Assembly (NCBI GenBank): GCA_014055495.1
Contig: WIAG01000002.1
Span: forward strand, 62,001 to 126,000
Direction: 5' to 3'
Source: Nitrospira sp. CR1.2
GTDB taxonomy: Bacteria; Nitrospirota; Nitrospiria; Nitrospirales; Nitrospiraceae
DNA: 64,000 bases
The notes under the pieces were generated by a model. It worked only from the letters and a program-made list of their open reading frames with translations. It made no database searches and was not told where the DNA came from. A program made the position numbers and the translations under genes. Below, one piece after another: positions 1 to 8,520 of the stretch (position 1 is the first letter of the stretch; the number at the start of each line of letters is the position of its first letter).

Positions 1-1
1 C

Positions 2-952
2 CGCGACCGGACCAAGGCCTACATCACGGCGCTGAACAAGAGCCTGTTGCATGTCATGGATCTGACGCGCTTCCCCTATCGTCTGCGCGCCGTCGACGTG
101 CCGGAGTGCCAGGTGCTGGAAGACCTGGTCGTGTCGGAAGACAACCGCACGTGGTTTCTCACCTGCATGGGATCGAGTACGGTGATCATGGGGAATGCGG
201 TCACGGACAAGCCGACGAAGGTGGTACGCACGAGCGAGGGTTCCCCGGTGACGGTGCGGTACCCGCACGGCATTGCGATTCACAACGGAATCGACCGCCT
301 GTTGATCACCAGCACGGTCAAGCCCGACATGTCCGAGGCGGGGGATTCCGTCACGGTGATCGAGGCCAGCACCGGCGCGGTGCTTTCGACACATCGCGTG
401 TCGTCCAAACCCGCGCCCTCGAAATCCGCGCCGGTCGAAGTGATGTTTTCACCGCATGCGGTGCCGCCGGTCGTGCACATCACCAACATGATGGAAGGCA
501 CACTCTGGGCCGGAGTCTGGGACCCGACGACCGCGTCGTTTTCTTTTCACGAGATCGACGACTTCGGGCCGCGGCAACAGGGCATGCCGTTGGAGATGTT
601 GTACAACGCCAAGGGCGACCGCCTATTCGTCACGACCGCCAAGCCGGGCTTCGTGAACGTGTATGACAACCGCGATCCGCGCCACCCGACATTTCTGCAG
701 GCCATTCCTGCCGCCGCCGGCGCGCACCATTCGCTCCTGTCACCCGATGAGCGGTACCTGTTTGTGCAAAACAGCCTGCTCAACCTGGAAGGCATGAGCG
801 ACGGCTCCGTCACGGTGATCGACCTGCGCAAAGGCGGGAAGGTCGTGGGCAGCATCGACACGCTGAAATCGCAGGGGTTCAACCCCAACTGCATCATGCT
901 GCTGCCGAATCATTTTCGCGGGGAGTCGTTACGGGCCGAGCTGCAGCCGTGA
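2..952 (+). CDS. YncE-like beta-propeller protein, 5' truncated by window edge
   Basis: Frame open to the window start (RDRTKAYITALNKSLLHVMDL...); repeated propeller-like strands such as GSVTVIDLRKGGKVVGSIDT. Confidence 0.6.
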   Translation, partial: RDRTKAYITALNKSLLHVMDLTRFPYRLRAVDVPECQVLEDLVVSEDNRTWFLTCMGSSTVIMGNAVTDKPTKVVRTSEGSPVTVRYPHGIAIHNGIDRLLITSTVKPDMSEAGDSVTVIEASTGAVLSTHRVSSKPAPSKSAPVEVMFSPHAVPPVVHITNMMEGTLWAGVWDPTTASFSFHEIDDFGPRQQGMPLEMLYNAKGDRLFVTTAKPGFVNVYDNRDPRHPTFLQAIPAAAGAHHSLLSPDERYLFVQNSLLNLEGMSDGSVTVIDLRKGGKVVGSIDTLKSQGFNPNCIMLLPNHFRGESLRAELQP

Positions 953-991
953 GGATGAAACGGGGGAATACGAGCTGGGCATGCGCTCAGC

Positions 992-2347
992 TTAGGAGAG
1001 CGGAGACTCGGTGCGTTGGACGACGGTCTCCGGCTGATACCGCACCGTGCCGGACTCGGCGGCCGACGGCTTCAGTCCTGCATCCAGGAGAATCGCCACG
1101 AGCATGTCGCTCATCACGTTCACGCCGGAGCGCGCACGGGCGATGATCCAATCCACGGTCATGATGAGCGGAATGGCGGCAGCGATTACGGTGTCGGGCA
1201 GACCGGCCGCCGACAGCACGAGCGGCAACACGATCAGCCCTGCTTCAGGAATGCCCGCCACGCCGGCCCCGGCAATAATCGAGGCTGCCACGATGAGAAG
1301 CTGACTCGTGAGGGACAGGTCATACCCCAGGGCCTGGGCGAGGAACAGCGCGGCCATCGCCTCGTAGAGGGTGATGCCGTCGTTGTTCAGGTTCGTCCCG
1401 ACGCAGGCCGCCAGGCGCGCCGATTGCGCGGACACGTTCATCCGGTGCAGACACTGGAGCGTGACCGGGACGGTGGCCAGGCTGCTGTTGCAGGACATGG
1501 CCGTCATGATCGCATCGGCCCCCTCGCCCACATAGACCTTCGGCGATTTTTTTCCCACGAACCAGGCGAGCAGCGGGTAGTAGATGAGGGCATGGATCGT
1601 CAGCCCCGCGAGCATCGCCACGAGAAAGATCCAGAGGACCGAAAAGACGCCCAGGCCGGACTTCCCCACCACCTGCGCCACCACGCCGAACACCGCCAAC
1701 GGCACCAGGTGAATGATCCAGCCGAGGATGCGCACGAGCCAGTCGTACATCCATTCCACCCCACGCACCACCGCATGATCCTCCGCGCCGGTCCTGGCCG
1801 CCCTGCTGTGCAGACGGCGCAATCCTGACCCGATGACCAGGGCCAGCAACACGACCCCAATGATGTTGTTGGTGGAAAAAGGCGAGAGGATCGTGCGCGG
1901 AATATAGGCCGCGAGATCTTCAATCGGCGTCTGCGAGGTCGCCACTTTGGCCGGCGCCTTGGATCCGGGGACGAGCTGCAGCAATTGATCGACATGGCCC
2001 TGCCAGGAGAGACCCGGCTGCCAGGTATTCATGATCACCAGGCCGATCGTCATCGCGACCGTCACATTGACCAGGCAGATGACCAGCAGCCTGGTGCCCT
2101 GACTGAGCGGCAAACTGGTGCGGATGAGCGCATCGAGAATGGCGAAAAAGATCAGCGGAATGGCCAGCGTCTTGAGTAACTGCACGACGACCATGCCGAG
2201 CTTGCCCAACTGCGCGTTCGTCACCCCGCCCAGGTACGGCTCCTGCCCGAAAATCACGCCGAGCAGCCCGCCGAAGAGCACGGCGATGAGCACCTGGGTA
2301 TACAGCGGCATCGGCAGGCGGTTGGCTGTGGGATTGGTCGTGGTCAT
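992..2347 (-). CDS. Dicarboxylate/amino acid:cation symporter (DAACS family)
   Basis: 451 aa multi-TM; motifs such as SCNSSLATVPVTLQC, GTNLNNDGITLYEA and AGAGVAGIPEAGLI. Confidence 0.9.
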   Translation of the reverse strand: MTTTNPTANRLPMPLYTQVLIAVLFGGLLGVIFGQEPYLGGVTNAQLGKLGMVVVQLLKTLAIPLIFFAILDALIRTSLPLSQGTRLLVICLVNVTVAMTIGLVIMNTWQPGLSWQGHVDQLLQLVPGSKAPAKVATSQTPIEDLAAYIPRTILSPFSTNNIIGVVLLALVIGSGLRRLHSRAARTGAEDHAVVRGVEWMYDWLVRILGWIIHLVPLAVFGVVAQVVGKSGLGVFSVLWIFLVAMLAGLTIHALIYYPLLAWFVGKKSPKVYVGEGADAIMTAMSCNSSLATVPVTLQCLHRMNVSAQSARLAACVGTNLNNDGITLYEAMAALFLAQALGYDLSLTSQLLIVAASIIAGAGVAGIPEAGLIVLPLVLSAAGLPDTVIAAAIPLIMTVDWIIARARSGVNVMSDMLVAILLDAGLKPSAAESGTVRYQPETVVQRTESPLS

Positions 2348-2452
2348 AGAGAATGGAATTGCCGAGAATACCCGTTTCCCGCGCAGAAAGCACCATCCGG
2401 AGACGCGGGAAAGGTGAGACGTGAAACGTCTGGAGCAAATTGAGGATGGAGG

Positions 2453-3442
2453 TTACGCCCTACCGATGCGGAGCGCTTCGTCGACCACCGCCTGATGCAA
2501 ACTCTCCGGCTTGAGGACCTTCACGCCGCTGCCGAAACTCAATATCCAGCCGACCAATTCTCGGGTATCGGCCACGGACAGGCTCATGCGTAGGCCGCCG
2601 CCTTTTGTCCGTTTCATCCCTTGCGTGGCATGCCAGACGCGATCCTTCACCCAGGCCGCCGTAGCCTTGTTGAATTCCAGTTCCACCTCGATGCGCGGGC
2701 CGCGCATGACGGTGAGCGCATCCTGCACGAAGGCATCGAGATCGAAATGCAGCGGCATCTGATACGGATGGTCGGTCGGCGTGACCGACTTGATCCGCTC
2801 CACGGCGAACATGCGCGGCTCGCGCCGCAGATGACAATAGGCAATGAGGTAGAGGCCGCCCGTGGCGTACCAGAGCCGATAGGGATCGACCTCGCGCCTG
2901 GTTGTGCGGCCGCGCGAAGCGGAGTCGTACCGGATCTGCACGGTGGTGGCGTCGGCGATCGCGCGGGTGAGCCGGTCGATGGTTTCGCGATGTTGACGGT
3001 AGCGTTTGTGCGGGCCGAGCCCGACGCTGAATGTGCCGTCGAGCTGTTGCACCAGCGCCACGCCCTGCGGGGGCAGCGCGGCCGCAGCCTTACCGAGGGC
3101 GGATTGGAGCGACGTATGGAGTTCGGTGCCTTCGAGCGGAGAGATGAGTCGGCGGCTGAACGTCAGCGCCATTAATTCAGAGGGCGAAAATCGCAGACCG
3201 GGCACATTGCGGAATCCTTCCAGCAGCCGCCAGCAGGTGTGCCCGTTGATGCGCTCGGTCACCAGCGGATACCCGGCTTCCTCCAACGCGGCGAGGTCTC
3301 GCCTGAGCGTGCGGGGATGCCGGGTGGAGCCGGGCGCCAGCGACTCCGCCAATTGCTCCAGTGTGAGGCCCTGTCGCGAGGCCTCCAGCTGCTTCAACAC
3401 TACTAAGAGTCGTACGGCCTGATCGTTACGCGCCATCGCCAC
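2453..3442 (-). CDS. HTH/WYL-domain transcriptional regulator
   Basis: N-terminal DeoR-like HTH (TLEQLAESLAP..RTLRRDLAALEEAGYPL) plus WYL region (PYRLWYATGGLYLIAYCHLRREPRMFAVERI). Confidence 0.85.
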   Translation of the reverse strand: MAMARNDQAVRLLVVLKQLEASRQGLTLEQLAESLAPGSTRHPRTLRRDLAALEEAGYPLVTERINGHTCWRLLEGFRNVPGLRFSPSELMALTFSRRLISPLEGTELHTSLQSALGKAAAALPPQGVALVQQLDGTFSVGLGPHKRYRQHRETIDRLTRAIADATTVQIRYDSASRGRTTRREVDPYRLWYATGGLYLIAYCHLRREPRMFAVERIKSVTPTDHPYQMPLHFDLDAFVQDALTVMRGPRIEVELEFNKATAAWVKDRVWHATQGMKRTKGGGLRMSLSVADTRELVGWILSFGSGVKVLKPESLHQAVVDEALRIGRA

Positions 3443-3520
3443 CCCGCTCCCGGCCCGGTCGATTGCGGCGCCAGTCTACCAGGATGGTGCGAGGGGAGGA
3501 AGAGGAGCCGCATCTCGTCG

Positions 3521-3621
3521 TTCGTGAAGCGTATCTCGTGAAGATCCGGCGAGGCGTTCCGACCGAACCAGACGGTTTCCCCTGCTACGCTTCACGCTTC
3601 ACGAGCAACGCGTCACGGACG
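3521..3621. repeat. REP-like dispersed palindromic repeat (copy 1)
   Basis: ttcgtgaagcgtatctcgtgaag ... tacgcttcacgcttcacgagcaacgcgtcacgg; exact 11-nt inverted match cgtgaagcgta/tacgcttcacg. Confidence 0.6.
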
Positions 3622-3639
3622 CCAGCCGCGCCTCCCCGC

Positions 3640-3918
3640 TCAGGTGGGGATGTCGGTCGTCCCGTCGTAAGAGGCGCGGGATTGATGCGCGATCTTCAGC
3701 ACGTCGCCGTCTTTCACCACCGAATCGAGCGAGCCGACTTTGCGATTGACCGTCACCAGCAATTCACCGCGCACGATGAATGGAGCCAGCGCATCCCCCA
3801 AGTCCGCATTGCCTTCGATCAACATCTTCACCGCCGCCGGTCCATCCACCTCGAGATCCATTTCCGGCTCAGTCACCCGCTGTTGCAACGTCGGTCCGAG
3901 AATCAACACTTTGACCAT
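3640..3918 (-). CDS. MoaD/ThiS-like ubiquitin-fold protein lacking terminal GG
   Basis: 92 aa; beta-grasp-like pattern ending VNRKVGSLDSVVKDGDVLKIAHQ...; C-terminus DGTTDIPT. Confidence 0.55.
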   Translation of the reverse strand: MVKVLILGPTLQQRVTEPEMDLEVDGPAAVKMLIEGNADLGDALAPFIVRGELLVTVNRKVGSLDSVVKDGDVLKIAHQSRASYDGTTDIPT

Positions 3919-3998
3919 GATCTACCGTTCCTCCACTCTCAGGATGAATCGTCGTTGAACCATCGCGCCTGACCTGTCCCTCACCCACGGTGCCTCGT

Positions 3999-4021
3999 CT
4001 CTCGTGAAGCGTATCTCGTTT
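3999..4021. repeat. REP-like dispersed repeat (copy 2, half element)
   Basis: ctctcgtgaagcgtatctcgtt matches copy 1. Confidence 0.5.
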
Positions 4022-4054
4022 CAGACGATCTCTACGCACCAAAACCGGTCCCCA

Positions 4055-4297
4055 TCACCCCTGAGCCCGCGCGTGGCAATGCAGGCAGTCCTGCCGCTTG
4101 GGATGTTGCGCCGGCAAGGGCCGCACCCCTTGGGGGGCATGACAGGTCATACACTGACTCTCCACCGTAATCGCTTGATGGGCGCTGTTGGACGGCACCT
4201 TCGGATTACGGTCGCGCGGCGACGGCAGCAGGGCCACGCCTCCGACGACGAGCAGCGCCAGCACGACAAAAATCAGATCTACTTTTCGAAAGGTCAT
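4055..4297 (-). CDS. Small membrane-anchored dihaem c-type cytochrome
   Basis: One N-terminal TM helix; two CXXCH motifs (CMTCH, CLHCH) in 80 aa; 4-nt overlap with the upstream FAD/Fe-S gene. Confidence 0.8.
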   Translation of the reverse strand: MTFRKVDLIFVVLALLVVGGVALLPSPRDRNPKVPSNSAHQAITVESQCMTCHAPQGVRPLPAQHPKRQDCLHCHARAQG

Positions 4298-7155
4298 GAA
4301 CCCGCTCCTGGTCGTCTTTCGGTCTGTTGTGCGCCCGTTTGCTCCCGCGCGCCGGCTTCATAGGCTTCATTCAACACCTGCGCCACATGTTTCACCGCCG
4401 CGCGCCCGCGCAGGCCGTTGTTGAGTTGGATCATGCAGGCGGGGCAACTGGTGGCCACGGTCTCCGCTCCGCTCTGTTCGATGTTCCGGCGCTTGCGATC
4501 GAAGACTTTTTGTGAGGTGTCGTAGTCTTTCACAAGGTAGGTGCCCGCCCCGCCGGCGCAGCGATCGGCATCGGTCATCTCGACATAGTCGGCACCCGGC
4601 ACCTGCTTGAGGAGTTGGCGCGGTTCCTTCGTGACGCCGGCCGCTCGCAGGTGGCAGGATGAGTGGTAGGTCACCCGACGTGCCGGACCTTCCATCGCCC
4701 CCATGGGCGGATGCTGTGGTGAGCGCGCCACGAACTCCGTGATGTGTACCACCTTCTTCGCCAACTCGTCCGCCGCCTGCCGCTCCGGCCCGGCCTCGAA
4801 AAACTTCTTGTACTCTTTGAGCATCAGCGTACAGGAGGCGCAGCCCGTCACGACCTGGTCATACCCAGCAAGCGACTGCAGATTGAATCGCGCATTGTTC
4901 TTTACAAGGTCCACATGGCCGTAGGTCTCGATCGGCGTGCCGGAACAGCGCTGCGGCGGAAGTTCAGGTGTCACATGATGTTTCTGCAGCACGCCGATCA
5001 CCGCATCCCCCACCCCGTCGTCAAAATAGTTGGCCGCGCACCCGTGAAAATAGGCCACGCGAGGACCGGTTGCAGTCTGGTTCGGTTGAGTCAGCTCCGG
5101 GTACCGGTCGCGCAGGTGCCGCGAAGCCAGCTTGGGCAGCACCATGTCCGCCGGGAGTTTGGCCGTCGGGGCGATGCGCTTCAACATCGGCGCCGCCAGA
5201 CGTTCGAGTAGCGCGCGGGGCCCAGGTCGATCCCAGAACCGTTGCGTCTTCGCCATAAGTTTAAGTATCGCTTTAAATATGAGCGGTCTGGATTGGAGCG
5301 CAAAGAGCCAGCGGCTTCCTTGATTTGGCTGCTCGGCACGCCGCTGCAGGATGAGCTCCGAGACATCGACGCCTGCCGGACAGATCGTGCGACAGGATTT
5401 GCAGTTCAGGCAGGCCTCCACTACCCGTTTGGAGTCGAGATAGGAATAGTCTTTGGCCGTGACGATTTCGTACCAGCCACGCGAGCTCATGTCTTCGGAC
5501 TGAAACACATCGTAGACCGGGCAGACGGAATTGCACTTGGCGCAGGTGGCGCAGGACTTGGACAGCCGCTGATAATCGATATGGTCGGTGAACGGCGCAT
5601 CGCTGATCTTGATGCCGGGGTTCATGACGTTCGCGGGATCGATAGTCCGTTTCACCTCGACGAAGAGTTGATAGAGCTCCTCGCCGAACATCTTACGGAC
5701 ATATTCCGCGCGCACCCGCCCGTCACCATGCTCGCCGCAGATGGAGCCACCGAAGCGCGACAAGACGGTGTGATGGATCTCATGGTAGGCCTGCACCATC
5801 TTGTCGAAGTCCTGCCGGTCGTTCACGTCGAGCAGCGGCGTGATGTGCGCGTTGCCGTTGCCGATATGGCCGAAGATCGCCACCGGCACATGCTGGCCTT
5901 CAAAAAAGGTTTCGAGATAGCGGATCAACTCGCTGATGCGTTCGGCGCGCACGACGACATCGTCGACGAAGTTGATGGGCTTCTTGCGCGGATCGAACCG
6001 GTAGAGCGTGGGATAGAGCGCCTTACGCGCCTTCCAGAGTTGGTCCCGCTGGTCCTTGTCGTAGGCGATGGTGAGGTCAGCGCACAGTTGATACCGGCAG
6101 CAGATCGCGGCCATATGGTCGGCACGGTCGCGCAAGTCGGCCTCGCCCTCGCCGCTGTCGAGTTCGGCGAGCAGGGTCGCGGCGGCATCGGCCGGAATCC
6201 CGTGCGCGGCCCGGCCGATCAGATTCAACGTGTTGGCATCCATCACCTCCAGCGCGCTCGGACGGAGGCCCAGCAGATGCGGCACCGCCTCCCCCACTTC
6301 TTCCAATCGACGAAAATGAATCAAGGCCGTGAGGGTGCCGTGCGGCTTGGGAACGAGCCGGAGCGTCGCCTCGCTGACGATGCCCAAGGTGCCTTCGCTG
6401 CCGACGAACAGCTTGGGCAGATCGAAGAGGCCTTGGCTCAGCCCGTCGGCCAACCCGAACAGATTGTAGCCGCAACTGTTTTTACTGACGGTCGGCTTCT
6501 TGCTATCGATCAAGGCGCGCTGCCGCTGGACCAGGCCGAGGATCGGCTTCAACGTGGGATGCGCGGTCAAGAGCTGTGCGAGCGCCGGATCGTCCAATCC
6601 TATCGGTGCGGCAGACAGCCAGGCTCCCGACGGCAGGCAGACTCGCAAGGCCTGCACATTGTCTTTCACCGAGCCGTAGATCAACGTGTGAGGGCCGGAG
6701 GAATTGTTGGCGACCATGCCGCCGAGCTTGCACATGTCGCCGCTGGAGGGGTCCGGACCGAATAGGAGATTGCGCCGCCCCAGCTGTTTATTCAACTCCG
6801 CCAGCACAATGCCCGGCTGCACCCGCGCCCACCGCTCCTGCTCGTTCAGTTCGAGGACGCGGTTCATCTTGGAGACGTCGAGGATGATGCCTGAGCCGAC
6901 GGCCGACCCAGTGAGATTGGTTCCGGCGGCGCGCGGCGTGAGAGGAATGCCCCGCTCTACGGCAAACCGGACGACGGCGTCGATATCCGCCTCATGCTCC
7001 GCCAACACCACGGCCTTCGGCGTCATGCGATAGATGCTGGCATCGACGGCATAGGCCGTGAGCGTCGGGACGTCGTCCTGGACCTTCGCAGATCCGAGGA
7101 GTTGCCGAAGATCACGGGCGACGGCGGATGAGGTGTTGGGCAGGATGAGGGTCAT
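4294..7155 (-). CDS. FAD-linked oxidase/Fe-S oxidoreductase fusion (GlcD-GlcF/D-lactate dehydrogenase type)
   Basis: FAD_binding_4 region (LTPRAAGTNLTGSAVGSGIILD), FAD oxidase C region, ferredoxin motifs CATCAKCNSVCP and CLNCKSCRTICP, CCG-type cysteine motifs near the C-terminus. Confidence 0.9.
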   Translation of the reverse strand: MTLILPNTSSAVARDLRQLLGSAKVQDDVPTLTAYAVDASIYRMTPKAVVLAEHEADIDAVVRFAVERGIPLTPRAAGTNLTGSAVGSGIILDVSKMNRVLELNEQERWARVQPGIVLAELNKQLGRRNLLFGPDPSSGDMCKLGGMVANNSSGPHTLIYGSVKDNVQALRVCLPSGAWLSAAPIGLDDPALAQLLTAHPTLKPILGLVQRQRALIDSKKPTVSKNSCGYNLFGLADGLSQGLFDLPKLFVGSEGTLGIVSEATLRLVPKPHGTLTALIHFRRLEEVGEAVPHLLGLRPSALEVMDANTLNLIGRAAHGIPADAAATLLAELDSGEGEADLRDRADHMAAICCRYQLCADLTIAYDKDQRDQLWKARKALYPTLYRFDPRKKPINFVDDVVVRAERISELIRYLETFFEGQHVPVAIFGHIGNGNAHITPLLDVNDRQDFDKMVQAYHEIHHTVLSRFGGSICGEHGDGRVRAEYVRKMFGEELYQLFVEVKRTIDPANVMNPGIKISDAPFTDHIDYQRLSKSCATCAKCNSVCPVYDVFQSEDMSSRGWYEIVTAKDYSYLDSKRVVEACLNCKSCRTICPAGVDVSELILQRRAEQPNQGSRWLFALQSRPLIFKAILKLMAKTQRFWDRPGPRALLERLAAPMLKRIAPTAKLPADMVLPKLASRHLRDRYPELTQPNQTATGPRVAYFHGCAANYFDDGVGDAVIGVLQKHHVTPELPPQRCSGTPIETYGHVDLVKNNARFNLQSLAGYDQVVTGCASCTLMLKEYKKFFEAGPERQAADELAKKVVHITEFVARSPQHPPMGAMEGPARRVTYHSSCHLRAAGVTKEPRQLLKQVPGADYVEMTDADRCAGGAGTYLVKDYDTSQKVFDRKRRNIEQSGAETVATSCPACMIQLNNGLRGRAAVKHVAQVLNEAYEAGAREQTGAQQTERRPGAGS

Positions 7156-7190
7156 GCTTGTGTATACGCTGCCGCATTCTAGCAGGATAC

Positions 7191-7216
7191 GGAAAAAGTC
7201 CGCCAGCGGCGTTCTC
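7191..7216. repeat. Second intergenic repeat motif (GTCCGCCAGCGGCG), copy 1
   Basis: ggaaaaagtccgccagcggcgttctcgacc; the 14-mer recurs near 13348. Confidence 0.35.
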
Positions 7217-7225
7217 GACCTCCCT

Positions 7226-7303
7226 GTATCGTGAAGCGTATCTCGTCAAGAGTCGTATCCGGGCTGACAGGAGAGAGGAACGACGTTTCACGAACAACGA
7301 ACG
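7226..7303. repeat. REP-like dispersed palindromic repeat (copy 3)
   Basis: tatcgtgaagcgtatctcgtcaag ... acgtttcacgaacaacgaacg. Confidence 0.55.
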
Positions 7304-7492
7304 ATGAGGACGGCCTTGTTGCACATCCTGCAGGTGATTGCTAAACCGACACAGCACGGGAGTGAATGAGAGCGTATTGCGCAACAATCCAGTTGGTCCG
7401 TAACCTGCTGGCCGCCCGGCTCATGGCAGGACAAGCCGGTTGTTGCCTCGTGCGCATTCCGCTAAGATGCGTGTCAGTCCGGCGAGGCCTCC

Positions 7493-8467
7493 ATGGCAGC
7501 TCCCCTCCTCTATATTTCCCGTTTGCTTCCCGATCCGGTCATGGCGGCCGCGCGACAACAGTGCCAGCTGCTCAACGAACCGCGTGATGCGGCGCCGACG
7601 GAGGACAGCCTGGCCGCGGGGCTGCGCGAAGCCGACGCCGCTATCTGCACCCTCACCGACCGCGTCGATGCCTCCATGCTGACCGCGGCCTCCCGGCTCA
7701 CTATCCTCGCCAACTACGCCGTGGGGCACAACAACATCGATCTTGCCGCTGCGTCGGCACGCGGGATCGTGGTGACGAATACGCCGGATGTGCTGACGGA
7801 CTCGACTGCGGATCTGACCTGGGCGTTGCTCCTGGCGGTGGCGCGGCGGGTGGCGGAAGGCGATGCTTACGTCCGATCGGGGGACTGGTCCGGGTGGGCG
7901 CCGACGCAGATGCTCGGCACCGATGTGTCGGGTAAGACGTTGGGTATCATCGGTCTGGGCCGCATTGGACAGGCGGTCGCGCAACGGGCGGCCGGTTTCA
8001 ATATGCGCGTCTGTTACACCTCGCGCACGACCCGAGTCCCCGGCTGGCTGTCGTCACACTGGGAGCCACGCGCCCTTCCCGATGTACTCAAGGATGCCGA
8101 TTTCGTGAGTCTGCATGTGCCGCTCACGGCCGACACCCATCATCTGATCGGCGCACCACAGCTGGCCCTCATGAAACCGACGGCGTTTCTGATCAACACG
8201 TCCCGTGGGCCGGTGGTGGAAGAGTCCGCCCTAGTCGACGCGCTGCTCCGACGTCGCCTGGCCGGCGCGGGACTGGACGTGTTCGAGCAGGAACCCCTGT
8301 TCCATCCCAGCCTCCGGGAACTGCGGCAGGTCGTGCTGCTCCCGCATCTTGGGAGCGCCACACTGGCAACCAGGGTCCGGATGGGGATGATCTGCCTGGA
8401 GAATATTGCGGCAGTCTGTGCGGGAAAACCGGCCCCGAATCAAGTCAACCGGATGGATGCGCAATAG
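7493..8467 (+). CDS. D-2-hydroxyacid dehydrogenase (glyoxylate/hydroxypyruvate reductase-like)
   Basis: NAD-binding GKTLGIIGLGRIGQAVAQRAAGF, catalytic-region NTSRGPVVEESALVDAL and LPHLGSAT. Confidence 0.9.
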   Translation: MAAPLLYISRLLPDPVMAAARQQCQLLNEPRDAAPTEDSLAAGLREADAAICTLTDRVDASMLTAASRLTILANYAVGHNNIDLAAASARGIVVTNTPDVLTDSTADLTWALLLAVARRVAEGDAYVRSGDWSGWAPTQMLGTDVSGKTLGIIGLGRIGQAVAQRAAGFNMRVCYTSRTTRVPGWLSSHWEPRALPDVLKDADFVSLHVPLTADTHHLIGAPQLALMKPTAFLINTSRGPVVEESALVDALLRRRLAGAGLDVFEQEPLFHPSLRELRQVVLLPHLGSATLATRVRMGMICLENIAAVCAGKPAPNQVNRMDAQ

Positions 8468-8520
8468 GATCTGTCTGGCCTCAGCGCGTAACCTGCGGGG
8501 TACTGAACGGGTGCGACGGG

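Noticed and set aside
3521-3621. Possible CRISPR-like repeats (repeated cgtgaagcg / cttcacg)
   Set aside because: Units are inverted, unevenly spaced and dispersed singly around the window; no spacer array or cas genes.
5242-6765. 507-aa plus-strand ORF
   Set aside because: Lies antisense to the well-supported FAD/Fe-S oxidase; composition typical of GC-rich shadow ORFs; no recognisable domain.
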